A stretch of DNA of 64,000 bases from Chitinophaga japonensis (GCF_007830125.1 NZ_VLLG01000003.1:20109-84108); one strand, 5' to 3'. Positions 47,074 to 56,615 are shown, numbered from the stretch's first letter. Notes: generated by a model not told the origin, from the sequence alone. A program made the numbers and translations.

Positions 47074-47439
47074 ATGAACCATGAGAATCTGCTTTTCTCC
47101 CAGGAGTCGGGGAATGAGCATGCAATTAACGTCAGCTTGACAGAACTATTTCCTCCGCAGCCCTTACCAGGTACTATACAACAGGACATCCATTACCGCA
47201 TGAGTAATATGGGAGGCTATTTTCGTGCAAAAATATGTGAGGAAGGTGAGATCAGTTTGGCTAGGTATTTCAGGATGGTATACCCTGGCGTTCCTAAGGT
47301 GCCAGTACAACTTTCGGAAGGGGGGCAGGACATGCATTTCGTTATTGGATGCAAGCAGATACTCATCATGTTCAGCGATTACCTGAATCGCCAATATGGT
47401 GCCTATTTACCGGCGGATTTCAGGAATCATTTAAGGTAG
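47074..47439 (+). CDS. Hypothetical protein
   Basis: 121 residues from the ATG at 47074; the frame is also open from a TTG at 47047. Soluble, no signal peptide, no recognised domain. It contains the stretch YRMSNMGGYFRAKICEEGEISLARYFRMVYPGVP. It is the first gene after the motif at 46.9 kb and is followed 16 bp later by another unknown gene, so an operon is likely. Confidence 0.5.
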   Translation: MNHENLLFSQESGNEHAINVSLTELFPPQPLPGTIQQDIHYRMSNMGGYFRAKICEEGEISLARYFRMVYPGVPKVPVQLSEGGQDMHFVIGCKQILIMFSDYLNRQYGAYLPADFRNHLR

Positions 47440-47455
47440 TGCAAATTGTGGTTCG

Positions 47456-47875
47456 ATGGTTGGAGGCATCAGTAAGCTTAGCGCCGAAAATTCGGTTGAT
47501 CTTTTATGGGAATGTGCATGCGTCGTTATTTACAGCGAGGTGGCAGATGCCTGGACCGGTTGTGAGCGTTCAAACTTCATTTTTCTTTTCAAGCAGATTG
47601 CTGAGGTGCTCAATCTGTCTGCCCATCCGTCGATTAATAAAGATCCCCTTAAATTGAAGAAGCTCCTCATCGCAAAGCAGAACCTGGTAGCAAGTTATGA
47701 CCGGGATGATGCCCTTGGAAAAATGAGACTTTACAGCCAGATCATAAAACAAGCAGTTGAAAGAGACGAAGCGGAGTGCGAGCTACAAAGGTGCATGAAG
47801 GCGCTTTGCAGTTATATCAGCGGCATTTTCCAGTTTGTTGAAGGTCTTGAAATTACTTGTCGCAATGAAAATTAA
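47456..47875 (+). CDS. Hypothetical helical protein
   Basis: 139 residues, largely helical in the second half (LKKLLIAKQNLVASYDRDDALGKMRLYSQIIKQAVERDEAE). No known family. Four of the six cysteines lie in the first half or at the end. It is in the same operon-like row as the genes before and after it. Confidence 0.45.
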   Translation: MVGGISKLSAENSVDLLWECACVVIYSEVADAWTGCERSNFIFLFKQIAEVLNLSAHPSINKDPLKLKKLLIAKQNLVASYDRDDALGKMRLYSQIIKQAVERDEAECELQRCMKALCSYISGIFQFVEGLEITCRNEN

Positions 47876-47886
47876 ATGCTGAATCG

Positions 47887-48018
47887 ATGGACACGCTTAC
47901 GAGAGAGCAGATTTTGAGAGTGAGGGATTTTACGGAAAGTATACCTGCCAAGCTATCGACGATATCTTCTGGTTGTACATTCGTGCTTAAAGACTACATG
48001 AAACAAATAGAGGGCTAA
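47887..48018 (+). CDS. Possible 43-aa protein or truncated gene
   Basis: From the ATG at 47887 a 43-residue frame (MDTLTREQILRVRDFTESIP at the start) ends at 48016-48018. It reads like the N-terminal end of a helical protein. It fills part of the gap between two unknown genes. It may be a remnant; the support is the protein-like composition only. Confidence 0.25.
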   Translation: MDTLTREQILRVRDFTESIPAKLSTISSGCTFVLKDYMKQIEG

Positions 48019-48200
48019 CAGAGGCTATTGGCCGCGAGGAAGTCGATAGGTGCTGCGGGAATATTTTTCCTTTATAGAATTCGGTAAATACGTGCCCGAC
48101 TGGGGGACTTTTCATTGCGCGGAGTTCATCTTCACTACCAGGCAATTAAGGAGAATGATTCTGTCATTCTATGATCTAAAGAAAACAATGTTTGACTTAT

Positions 48201-48674
48201 ATGTACGGTAAAAATGCGGCGGAGATTTTCGGTCAGGTTTCCTCGCTGGTCAATGGACTGTCCAGGGAAGCCGTTGAGGACTTTTTTTGCTATTACGCAG
48301 AATCAATCCTACTGGCGGATTCTGACATGAATTTAGGAGTACTGAAGAGCAGCAATGTACTATATGATTTTAAAATGATTGCCCGACTGATCAATATAAT
48401 TGCGGAAATCAATGGTAAAGCGTATGACGCGGTGAAGGAGCGAGTGGAAGTTGTGCGGGAGATAACAGAGCACTATGGTACATGGCAGGGACTGAATGAT
48501 CATTTGAAAATATATTTTGATATACTTAAGGAGATAGGTGATGCCAACAATGGTGAATATTCAAGATTTGGGAAAATGGCCTTTTCTTTTTTTGAGTATA
48601 ACTTTTACCGGCTGGTAAGATTAATTTTTGAAGAGGACATCTTTGGCCCGGCGAGTCACAAATCCCAAAACTAA
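48201..48674 (+). CDS. Hypothetical helical protein, paralogue of the next gene
   Basis: 157 residues from the ATG at 48201 (a TTG at 48192 is also open). All-helical appearance. It shares a clear pattern with the gene at 48701: AVEDFFC/SIEDFFC, NVLYDFKMIARLI/DVLYDFKMISRLI, HYGTW/SYGTW, AFSFFEYNF/AFSFLLFTF. No family was recognised. Its intact C-terminus (LVRLIFEEDIFG) helps to detect a frameshift in the paralogue. Confidence 0.6.
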   Translation: MYGKNAAEIFGQVSSLVNGLSREAVEDFFCYYAESILLADSDMNLGVLKSSNVLYDFKMIARLINIIAEINGKAYDAVKERVEVVREITEHYGTWQGLNDHLKIYFDILKEIGDANNGEYSRFGKMAFSFFEYNFYRLVRLIFEEDIFGPASHKSQN

Positions 48675-48700
48675 GTTCGACTGATAAATGTTCCGAAGTA

Positions 48701-49149
48701 ATGAGGAAGAATCTGGTTCTGGAGCAGGTTAAGGCCTTATTTAGCGGGAGATCGAAGGAGTCTATTGAAGATTTCTTCTGTGATCATGGCCAGGCCATTT
48801 TAATGCGGCTTGAACAACTTGATATAGAGGAACTCCAAGCGCATGATGTGCTCTATGATTTTAAAATGATCAGCAGGTTAATTTGCTGTTTAGCTGATAT
48901 TGATCTGGTTGAAGGAGCTGACAGGAAGAGGGAGCTAGAGATCGTAGAGGAATTCAGGAACTCCTATGGGACGTGGAGGTACCCGGAACGACGTTTGCAG
49001 CTCTACTATAGCGCGTTGATGAAAATTACAGATTCTGAGGAGGGGTATGGCCATTCAGAGTTCAGTTTAATAGCTTTCTCTTTTTTACTTTTCACTTTTC
49101 AATGATGCTCCAGTCCATTTTTGAGGACGGGGATATCATTCCTCACTAA
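48701..49149 (+). pseudogene. Paralogue of the preceding gene with apparent C-terminal frameshift
   Basis: The frame from 48701 stops at 49105, right after AFSFLLFTFQ. In the next frame (from about 49102) the text continues MMLQSIFEDGDIIPH to a TAA at 49147-49149. This corresponds to LVRLIFEEDIFG of the paralogue at 48201. A single indel near 49095-49103, in a T-rich run, would restore the full protein. It may be a true frameshift, a sequencing error or, less likely, programmed slippage. The first 134 residues would still fold much like the paralogue. Confidence 0.55.
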
Positions 49150-49596
49150 AACGGAGTGGTTATTCCATATATAGGTGATCATTATTTAGATTGTGTTATA
49201 TATAATTAGTTGATATACAGTATTGAAGATAGCGTTTTGGAAAGACGAGTGCAGGAGATGGAAAAAATATTAGTTTTTACCCCACCCCAAATTGCATTTC
49301 ATTTGTCTTGTATCTAGGGAACCTAATGATCGGGTCATTCTGCACGTAAAAGTTGTGCAGCTATCCAGATATTAATGTAAAGGATTGTCATTTTTTCCCT
49401 TGAATAAACCCCAGGGGGACATGGACAATGGTTTAAAAGTAATTCACCGAGGCAGCAATCAGGGTGTTTCTCAAATTGTGATTTAAATGGGAAGTTTGGG
49501 TCAGCTGGATGTATTGCCCGACCATTGTTCTATGCAGGGCCGTTCGGCGGCTCTGCAATTTTCTTTGATCGAAAGGTGTGGTAATGAGCATGACGT
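49150..49596. other. Intergenic region with second copy of the ACCCCACCCC motif
   Basis: About 450 bp without a gene. The repeated motif is at 49279-49309 (ACCCCACCCC, 9 bp, TTCATTTGTCTT), about 290 bp before the winged-helix gene. The rest shows nothing I recognise. Confidence 0.5.
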
Positions 49597-50562
49597 ATGG
49601 ATACAAGTTTACATAAGATGTTTCTGCACAGGAAATCGCATAATTTAAGAATTGCTCCCATAAAAATTGGCGCCTATGACATTCAGGCGGATGGATTACT
49701 ATTTTTTCAAGGGAAGCCGCTTGGGCATTTTACCCGGATTGAACTGGCGATATTCAACGCGTTGTATTCCCGCAAAGGGAAGATCATTACGGCAAATCAA
49801 ATTTTAAATCAATTGGAAAAAGTTGACAATCGAAGAAACCGTGAAGGGTTGCGAGGGTGGGTGTGCAGAATCCGCCGCACTTTGAAACACATACCGGTAT
49901 TGCGGCTCGATACTATTTCCGGGTATGGCTATCAGCTTATACAGTTGGACGAAGCAAATAATTGGAGGTATGGAGGAGCAATACAATACAAAGGACTTTG
50001 TCTAGATCCTCCGTTATTGAAGAAGCGTGATGGAACAATCGTTTATTTATCACCTACCTATGCTACAATCCTGTCCATATTTTTTTCGAGGCCGGAAGAA
50101 CATTTAAATTGGGATACTATCAGGCCAATGCTGAATGCAAATGGTTGCTATATGGAAAGCAATACCTTCAAGGTTACTTTGAGTAATATCAGACACCTGC
50201 TGCTAACTACAGGCATAGAAATCTATTTTGAAAGGAAATCTGGATATGTCTTAAGGACGCGGAGATCGGAAGAAGGCAGGCAAGGTAATGGCCGGCGTCG
50301 TATAAGATCTTCGGAGTTACTTGTAATGTGTAGGGATATTGAGCAAATATTTCGAAAAGCCCTGGTCGAATCAGATAGTGGAACAGTTCGATATAGTGCA
50401 ATTAAGGATCAGTATTATACAAAGGTAAATGGGAAGAAATCAAGTGATTTTAATACCGCCTTTTTATATGTCAGAAGAAAGTACCGGGCCTATTATGTCA
50501 AATCCCACAGTGGGGTAGCGATTGTCGTTAATAAAGATATTCCCACGGAGACTTATTACTGA
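49597..50562 (+). CDS. Transcription regulator with two or three OmpR-type winged-helix domains, no receiver
   Basis: 321 residues. The first Trans_reg_C-like winged helix spans about 20-125 (FTRIELAIFNALYSRKGKIITANQIL ... DTISGYGYQLI). A second, more diverged copy spans about 130-225 (LSPTYATILSIFF ... IYFERKSGYVLRTRR). The last 95 residues may be a third helical domain (VRRKYRAYYVKSHSGVAIVV). No receiver domain or TM helix is present. A second regulator of the same type follows at 50579. It is likely a DNA-binding regulator; the targets are unknown. Confidence 0.65.
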   Translation: MDTSLHKMFLHRKSHNLRIAPIKIGAYDIQADGLLFFQGKPLGHFTRIELAIFNALYSRKGKIITANQILNQLEKVDNRRNREGLRGWVCRIRRTLKHIPVLRLDTISGYGYQLIQLDEANNWRYGGAIQYKGLCLDPPLLKKRDGTIVYLSPTYATILSIFFSRPEEHLNWDTIRPMLNANGCYMESNTFKVTLSNIRHLLLTTGIEIYFERKSGYVLRTRRSEEGRQGNGRRRIRSSELLVMCRDIEQIFRKALVESDSGTVRYSAIKDQYYTKVNGKKSSDFNTAFLYVRRKYRAYYVKSHSGVAIVVNKDIPTETYY

Positions 50563-50578
50563 ATTGAAAAAAATCAGG

Positions 50579-51235
50579 ATGGACTCTGAAATAGAAATTG
50601 GAAAGTTCAAACTGCATGTTAGCGATAAAGTTTTAACTAGCCCGGACCAGTTGGAAATCCAATTGACTGACAGGGAGTTTGTTGTGCTTCGCCATTTAAT
50701 TGCGCATAAGAATTGGATCGTACGGAAAAGGGAAGTTGTACTATTGATCTGGGGCGATGAGTGCGCGCTTTACTATCGGACGGCGGAAGTAATTATCTTT
50801 CGGTTGAAGAAAATAATTTCAACCGATAAAAGGTTGAGGTTAGAGTCGGTAAGTGATAAAGAGGAATGGTGGTTGTTGCTGGAGGATGATGGCTATAAAG
50901 TCCCGGTAATCGATATTTTCGCCGAATATCCTTTTTACACGATTGTAGATGAAAAATGTACTACCCATTTTCTCGAACGGGGGGACACTGTTTTTATGAA
51001 GAAAATATCTTCCGACGATTTACTATCGCTAGATACCGGCATTTACATGAGACTCGATGTGAAAGAGGAAAAGTTCTTCTTCCATGGGATTCGTTATGAA
51101 GGGATGTTGTATATGTCCGATAAGCCGGGAGAAACAGTTGACAAACTGGAATTTCAGTTGCACACTTTGTTTTACATTGGTGTTGTTTATAAGAAGCGTC
51201 CCCCAGCGATTCCATTACATTGCACCAAAATTTAA
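50579..51235 (+). CDS. OmpR-type winged-helix regulator without receiver domain
   Basis: 218 residues from the ATG at 50579. An earlier in-frame start at 50522 would overlap the previous gene by 41 bp. The winged helix covers about 1-110 (LTDREFVVLRHLIAHKNWIVRKREVVLLIWG ... RTAEVIIFRLKKII). The remaining 100 residues are an unrecognised beta-rich domain. It lies 16 bp after the previous regulator gene and is probably co-transcribed with it. Confidence 0.65.
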   Translation: MDSEIEIGKFKLHVSDKVLTSPDQLEIQLTDREFVVLRHLIAHKNWIVRKREVVLLIWGDECALYYRTAEVIIFRLKKIISTDKRLRLESVSDKEEWWLLLEDDGYKVPVIDIFAEYPFYTIVDEKCTTHFLERGDTVFMKKISSDDLLSLDTGIYMRLDVKEEKFFFHGIRYEGMLYMSDKPGETVDKLEFQLHTLFYIGVVYKKRPPAIPLHCTKI

Positions 51236-51306
51236 CCCCGATTTATAGATGCTGAGTATGAAGGCGACGGTGGTGCGTCCGTTTTGACATGGTATATACA
51301 ATGCCG

Positions 51307-52947
51307 CTATTGCACATATTGCCGTATGACCTTGAATAATTCCTGCTGCTGCACTGGTTTGATCAAAACTGCCTCAGCTCCGGCACGACGCAGCGATTTC
51401 TCATGCTCCATGCTTCCGGTACAGATGATAACTGGAATATTCTTTAACTGCTGCGATTTTTTAAGGCGCAGTAAGGTTTCCTCTCCGTCCATTTCGGGCA
51501 TCTGGTGGTCTAATAGGATGATGTCAGGTGGAGTTTCATGAGCCAATATGTCCAGAACCTCCCGGCCATTGGAGGCACTGTTTACGATACAGCCGCTCAT
51601 TTCCAGGTATTTGGAGAATAGCATATTGTTCATCTCATTGTCATCGGCGATCAATACACGGATATTGCCAAGATCAATCTGGAGGTCATCTATTTGGGGC
51701 GGAATATCCTGCGGATCACCTTCTTTTAATGGCAGGTTTATGGTAAAAGTGGTTTCGGCGTTCGGGTTACTCTTAACCTGTACCGTACCTCCAAGTACGC
51801 GGACCATTTTGGCAACTATGTACAGGCCCAGTCCAGTACCTTCGGTGATAGCAGGTTTATTTGTGACAAAGCTATCGAAGATAGCTTCCTGCTTGTCGGC
51901 TGGAATGCCTGCCCCGGAATTAGTAACTGAAATAGTCCAGTTCTGAGGAATGGAGCGATTTACATCCACCATTACCGTACTATGTTTATAAGCATATTTT
52001 ATTGCATTGTTCAGCAGGTTGATCAAGATTTGCTGGAGTTTAAAAGAGTCAGTAACGATAACCCGTGGCAATTGTGGATCGCGGGCCAACAACATTCGAA
52101 TTCCCCGTGTTTGTGCAGTTACTTGTTGGGAACGAATTAGGTTATCGAGGAAATCGGTAAGAATAAGGGTTACTTCCTGCAGCGTTTGCATTTTTCCTGC
52201 CTCAATGGCACCTATATCCAATACATTGTTTGTAATCTGACTGGCGTTCCCGACGGCAGTAAAGAGCAGCTCGTTATAAGCTTCTATTTCCTTTTTGTTA
52301 GGACCACGCGCCAAAGATCTTTTCGTAAGCTTAGCAATGTAATAAATCGAATTAAGGTGGGTACGGAGATCGTGTGTGACCTGATAGATGAAAAGATCTT
52401 TGAAATAGTTGGCTTGCTTCACCCTTTTGTTAGTCCAGCGGGTGTGGTAGAGGTCCATGATAGCGATGCTCAGCGCTGCGCCCACGCAAATAATAATCCA
52501 ACGCAGATACATGGTCACATCAGCTGGAATAGCCACCGGTTGGAACCATTCCTTGTAATAGGCAAGTTCCAGGAAGAACAGCATGGCGATATCAAATCCC
52601 ACAACGGACCATTTGGCAAGGGGATGTTGAAGGACGTACCAAGCAAGCCCGACCAGGAAGGCAAGCAGGATATGTATCTGTGCCACTGGTCCGATGATGA
52701 TACCCCAGAAGATGAGCGCCGCACATAGCACGATGTATGATATGGTAAAAGAGGGATACAAACCGATCCACTTGGTAAGGAAAGGTACGGACAGGAAATA
52801 GAGGCTGATCGCAAGCTCGACATAGAATACCGATTTCATCTGCATCAGGTAGGCGGCTAACATTCCTCCTGATAATGAAAACAGGGCAATATGGAGGCAT
52901 AACTTGAGGTAAACTTCCTTGGGAAGCCGGGTATCATTTCTTGGCAT
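51307..52947 (-). CDS. Hybrid sensor histidine kinase with C-terminal receiver domain
   Basis: 546 residues. About six hydrophobic segments (roughly 10-165) form a membrane sensor. HisKA has the phospho-His in YQVTHDLRTHLNSIYYIAKL (about 187-206). HATPase_c follows (about 300-405; NLLNNAIKYAY, GTGLGLYIV). The receiver (about 425-546) has acidic DD, phospho-Asp in IILLDHQMPEMDG, and Lys in VLIKPV. It lies 70 bp after the stop of the terpene synthase gene on the same strand, so they are probably co-transcribed. The signal is unknown. Confidence 0.92.
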   Translation of the reverse strand: MPRNDTRLPKEVYLKLCLHIALFSLSGGMLAAYLMQMKSVFYVELAISLYFLSVPFLTKWIGLYPSFTISYIVLCAALIFWGIIIGPVAQIHILLAFLVGLAWYVLQHPLAKWSVVGFDIAMLFFLELAYYKEWFQPVAIPADVTMYLRWIIICVGAALSIAIMDLYHTRWTNKRVKQANYFKDLFIYQVTHDLRTHLNSIYYIAKLTKRSLARGPNKKEIEAYNELLFTAVGNASQITNNVLDIGAIEAGKMQTLQEVTLILTDFLDNLIRSQQVTAQTRGIRMLLARDPQLPRVIVTDSFKLQQILINLLNNAIKYAYKHSTVMVDVNRSIPQNWTISVTNSGAGIPADKQEAIFDSFVTNKPAITEGTGLGLYIVAKMVRVLGGTVQVKSNPNAETTFTINLPLKEGDPQDIPPQIDDLQIDLGNIRVLIADDNEMNNMLFSKYLEMSGCIVNSASNGREVLDILAHETPPDIILLDHQMPEMDGEETLLRLKKSQQLKNIPVIICTGSMEHEKSLRRAGAEAVLIKPVQQQELFKVIRQYVQ

Positions 52948-53017
52948 CTTCTCAATTTGAGGGTCAGCTAAAAGATAGTACTTTTAGCTGACCCGGGGAA
53001 TAATCATTCGTTAAAAT

Positions 53018-53944
53018 TTAGTACCTCAGGGATTGATGTAGGTACCATTCAAGCTGTCCCTGTAATAAGATCAGGACATTTCTCAAATAGTTGCGTACTA
53101 AGTTATTGTAACTCCCAAATTCAGGTATTGCCTCCTCATAGGAGAGCAGTTCATCAAAATCAGACCGTCGGATTTCGAATACTTCCTGTATAGCTTGATC
53201 CATGGAGATTTTTCTTTCGGAGGCCAGGATCAGCACCAGGTTCATTGCTTCCTTTTCCTGTAGTTCCTTTTTATAAGAGAAGAGGTCGTTGTCATATATC
53301 ATTAGCCTGCCAGCCAATTGGCGCAATCGCTGTATGTACGGGTGAAGTAATAACTCTAGGGGTAGGATGCCATCTACAAGCTCCAGCAGGTCGCATACCA
53401 TATTCCCCCCGATCAGTCTCTCCCGGATGAAAAGGTACTGCTCGGAGGATGGGTAGCTGATGTCCTGCTTGTAGCTGAATTCATCCAGCATGAGACCTTC
53501 GAAATAATGCCGGTGGCTCGCGGTGAAGCGCTCCATCCATTCCGGCGTGCTGATAGGGGTCAGCTCGTCACGGATATCTGCCAGTTCCCGGAAAAAGACA
53601 TTGTCTCCCTTCAGAGGACGAGAACCCTGAAGTATAGAGAGACATTTCTTACAGACAAGATCCAGCTCATCTTTCGGGAATGGGCCATACAGATCATCGT
53701 AGACGAAAGCCCATAACATCCACCGGGCAATCGGCAGCAGGATATTGCAGGCGGTGTCCGGAAAAATCTGCGCTGTAAGGATGCCATAATTGGCATTTTT
53801 AACCTTTTGCTTTACCTGTTCGGAAAGACAATGGTACCCTTTGATCCAGGCATTGGTGCTGGTGTCCAGGATTTTAACATGCGGGTTGATACGGTTCTCT
53901 CTCGGATAGTAAGGAGAAAACTTCGTCAGCAGCGTTTGGTTCAT
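53018..53944 (-). CDS. Class I terpene synthase
   Basis: 308 residues, the usual length of bacterial terpene cyclases. The aspartate-rich motif is YDDLYG (D83, D84). The NSE/DTE motif NDLFSYKKE (N219, S223, E227) binds the Mg-diphosphate. A conserved IRERLIGG and a C-terminal RY are also present. The enzyme cyclises a prenyl diphosphate (farnesyl or geranylgeranyl). The product cannot be read from sequence. No P450, prenyltransferase or other tailoring gene is next to it; the downstream neighbour is a hybrid histidine kinase. Confidence 0.9.
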   Translation of the reverse strand: MNQTLLTKFSPYYPRENRINPHVKILDTSTNAWIKGYHCLSEQVKQKVKNANYGILTAQIFPDTACNILLPIARWMLWAFVYDDLYGPFPKDELDLVCKKCLSILQGSRPLKGDNVFFRELADIRDELTPISTPEWMERFTASHRHYFEGLMLDEFSYKQDISYPSSEQYLFIRERLIGGNMVCDLLELVDGILPLELLLHPYIQRLRQLAGRLMIYDNDLFSYKKELQEKEAMNLVLILASERKISMDQAIQEVFEIRRSDFDELLSYEEAIPEFGSYNNLVRNYLRNVLILLQGQLEWYLHQSLRY

Positions 53945-54162
53945 AATGCATAAGTTTAAATGAGTAAAAAGAAGGTTGAATGCTCCGCCGGAAGCGGGAT
54001 AGCTAAAATTTACAAAAAGAGGTTGGGAGCGGAGATTTTCATTTTGATTGTATTTATATAAAAAATGAAGGCTATATTACTTGTTGATTTCAAGTGTTTT
54101 AACATGAGATTAACATAAGGTGCCAGTAGGTGAGGCTAACTTGCTTCAGGAGATTGATCAGC

Positions 54163-54594
54163 ATGTCACAGACGTCAAACACCCCGGATTCGCCAGCTCC
54201 ATTACCTTCGGGATTCGGAATGGAGGCTCCATGTGAGAGGAGCGATTTCATTTGGATAAAGGAGTGGCAAGGGCTCCGCCATAACCAGGAGACCATACCT
54301 GCCTGTATCATCTGTTATGCTCAGGCAGGCATCAGTTCTATGGTGGACCTTTTGGATTATTTTGAGCAGCTGCAGTACGTACTGAATACGGACGAAGAGG
54401 TTTGGGTCAGTGTAACTATCTCTGTCCAATGTATCCATCTTCACGGAGTCAACAGGCTGGTGCTGGCCGAGTTCACGATCAAGCCAGGGGGTAAGGTAAT
54501 GCTGGGCAGGGCCAATGAGCCCGGAGACGATTGGTATTATCAATTTAAGCTGCTCACGGAAAGGAAAGTTTGTCCACCTGAAGAAGCTGACTAA
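54163..54594 (+). CDS. Hypothetical protein (related to the gene at 56162)
   Basis: 143 residues from the ATG at 54163, with a CAGGAGA 10 bp upstream; a GTG at 54130 would add eleven residues. The second half (NRLVLAEFTIKPGGKVMLG ... DDWYYQFKLLTERK) matches the gene at 56162 (SRLEILQIAPLSKISIG ... GGWHFSFNFISERG). No family is known to me. It is probably soluble and beta-rich. It is divergent from the terpene synthase. Confidence 0.55.
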   Translation: MSQTSNTPDSPAPLPSGFGMEAPCERSDFIWIKEWQGLRHNQETIPACIICYAQAGISSMVDLLDYFEQLQYVLNTDEEVWVSVTISVQCIHLHGVNRLVLAEFTIKPGGKVMLGRANEPGDDWYYQFKLLTERKVCPPEEAD

Positions 54595-54770
54595 AATGCT
54601 TGACCAACTCCCCGCCGGGTCCCGCAGTGTCATCTATATTTTTTCGGTTAACATCCAATTAACCGACACCACTGCTGCAAACACTAATTTTGGGGATTAT
54701 CCCACTTCCTCAACGGATCAAACACGCTTTATGCTTTTAACAGTACAACACGTTGTAAACTATTTGCATT

Positions 54771-55844
54771 ATGTTCATCCTTCTATTTCGCTCGCTCCGG
54801 CAGCACAGGAGCAGGATAGGATTGACCTTGTGCGGCTTTCTCCTCAGTATTGCTACCGTATGGCTGTTGTATGTTGCATCCGATAAGATCAATCACCGGC
54901 CCAATGGCTTTATCCGCCTGGTGCCGCCGCACATGGCTACGCCAGAAAAGATCCTGAATATTAAGTATAATTCCTTCTACATAGCCGGCGCCACGCCTAC
55001 CCACATTTACCTCGGTAATTCCGTGGCGCCCACCTATGTATTCAAAACGGATTATTCTCTGTCAGACACTTCGCATATCCGCCTGGACATGAAACAGGTC
55101 AAAGATATCATTGCTCCCGCCATGGTGGTGATCGACTCGCCGGATGTGTACATGACAGTAGGTATCCAGGGACAGCTACTACACGCCTCGATGCCGGACC
55201 TGTCGCTACAACGCCTGCCGGAAGCGCGGCGGCAGTTCTACAACGCCAGCCCGATATCCCCGGCCTCTTTCGTAATGCGCATGTACGATAGTGCCAGCCA
55301 GCAGAACATACTGGCCAAGCGCACCCTGCATACGGGGTGGCTCCAGCCCCGAACACCGGTGCTGGAGAAGCAGATAGACGGTGTTTTTTGCACGGACGGG
55401 GTACTGCATTATGATCCCGGCACAGCTAGGCTGGTGTATGTATACTACTACCGCAATCAGTTCCTGTGCCTGGATACCAACCTGAGTATACAATACAAGG
55501 GAAGGACCATTGATACCGTAAGCCATGCCCATATCAAGGTGGCCTCGGTGGCTTCCGAAGACAAGCAAACGCTTAGCTCCCCCGGAGGGGTGGTGAACCG
55601 CCTGAGCTGTATGGATGGCAAGTGGGTATACGTCAATTCAAAGCTCATGGCCAATAATGAAAGGAAGTCGGAGTTCGATAAAGTGTCGGCCATTGATGTG
55701 TATTCTCTGGAAGACGGCAGCTACCATTTCAGTTTTTATCTTCCTCATTTAGGAGATAAAAAGCTCACCGCTTTTCGGGTGTTCAATAAAACGCTCGTAG
55801 CCCTGTATGACCATTACATATACACGTTCAGGTTAAATTTCTAG
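54771..55844 (+). CDS. Membrane-anchored periplasmic protein, unknown function
   Basis: 357 residues. One TM helix near the N-terminus (about 15-38) anchors a large beta-rich periplasmic domain with many Tyr/Val strands, possibly propeller-like. I recall similar proteins near MauE/DoxX-type and TlpA genes in this group, but those are not present here. No catalytic motif is visible. It is in an operon-like row with 54163. Confidence 0.6.
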   Translation: MFILLFRSLRQHRSRIGLTLCGFLLSIATVWLLYVASDKINHRPNGFIRLVPPHMATPEKILNIKYNSFYIAGATPTHIYLGNSVAPTYVFKTDYSLSDTSHIRLDMKQVKDIIAPAMVVIDSPDVYMTVGIQGQLLHASMPDLSLQRLPEARRQFYNASPISPASFVMRMYDSASQQNILAKRTLHTGWLQPRTPVLEKQIDGVFCTDGVLHYDPGTARLVYVYYYRNQFLCLDTNLSIQYKGRTIDTVSHAHIKVASVASEDKQTLSSPGGVVNRLSCMDGKWVYVNSKLMANNERKSEFDKVSAIDVYSLEDGSYHFSFYLPHLGDKKLTAFRVFNKTLVALYDHYIYTFRLNF

Positions 55845-56161
55845 ATCCAAATTATATGAAATAGAGAGAACTGCGCAGATAGGGTAACAGCGATTAGCTC
55901 ATAAAAAGCATCTAGCGTATTAATAAAATTGTTATTATATAAATATTTGGTTTATTTTCAAAAAAGGCAAGCTAGACTACGTGGCGAAGTGACCGACATA
56001 TTAACTTATGACAACATTCCAATTGGTTGACAGCCAGCTTTGGAAATTTTCTTTCAACGATTTCCCGTAACCATTTTAAGTCTTGTAATTAAAGGCTTTC
56101 AAATTATTAGTGTTTTTTGAATTGCTCTATCTTACAAATACTTTACCTAAAATAACTAGCC
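55845..56161. other. Intergenic region
   Basis: About 320 bp of AT-rich DNA. No gene, repeat or strong hairpin was recognised. Confidence 0.5.
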
Positions 56162-56572
56162 GTGGAAACACATACAGATGAACAGTTATTGCCACTTCCT
56201 GAGGGGTTTGGCCAAATTTTACCGGTGAGCAATGAGGATATTGATTTTGCAGCGCAGCGGTTTCAAGAGTATCGAGTAATGGCCGGCCTACGTGCCTGCA
56301 TTCTGCGGTTTGATGACCACAAAATTCCGATAAATTCTAAGCAGATCGATTTTCCGGATGAATTAATTGTATTGGTGAATACGCACAAAGAAACTCCCTT
56401 CCTTGTAGAATTGAGATTGATCGGTTACAAAAAGGATGGAAGCGAATCGAGTAGGTTAGAAATCCTGCAGATAGCTCCATTATCAAAGATAAGCATTGGA
56501 ACAACCTGGGATTCAAAAGGTGGATGGCATTTCAGTTTTAACTTCATTTCAGAAAGGGGGATTTACGGATAG
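56162..56572 (+). CDS. Hypothetical protein (related to the gene at 54163)
   Basis: 136 residues from a GTG start; no earlier in-frame ATG was seen. The C-terminal half aligns with the gene at 54163. The N-terminal half (LPLPEGFGQILPVSNEDIDF) shares a LP-x-GFG element with it. No known domain. It is followed 43 bp later by another unknown gene. Confidence 0.55.
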   Translation: METHTDEQLLPLPEGFGQILPVSNEDIDFAAQRFQEYRVMAGLRACILRFDDHKIPINSKQIDFPDELIVLVNTHKETPFLVELRLIGYKKDGSESSRLEILQIAPLSKISIGTTWDSKGGWHFSFNFISERGIYG

Positions 56573-56615
56573 TCAACTTTGTTTTTTGTCGAATGATGTA
56601 TGATAGGACATACTC

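Noticed and set aside
54515..54886. 123-aa plus-strand frame between 54594 and 54771
   Set aside because: It overlaps both neighbouring genes in another frame and shows no family pattern.
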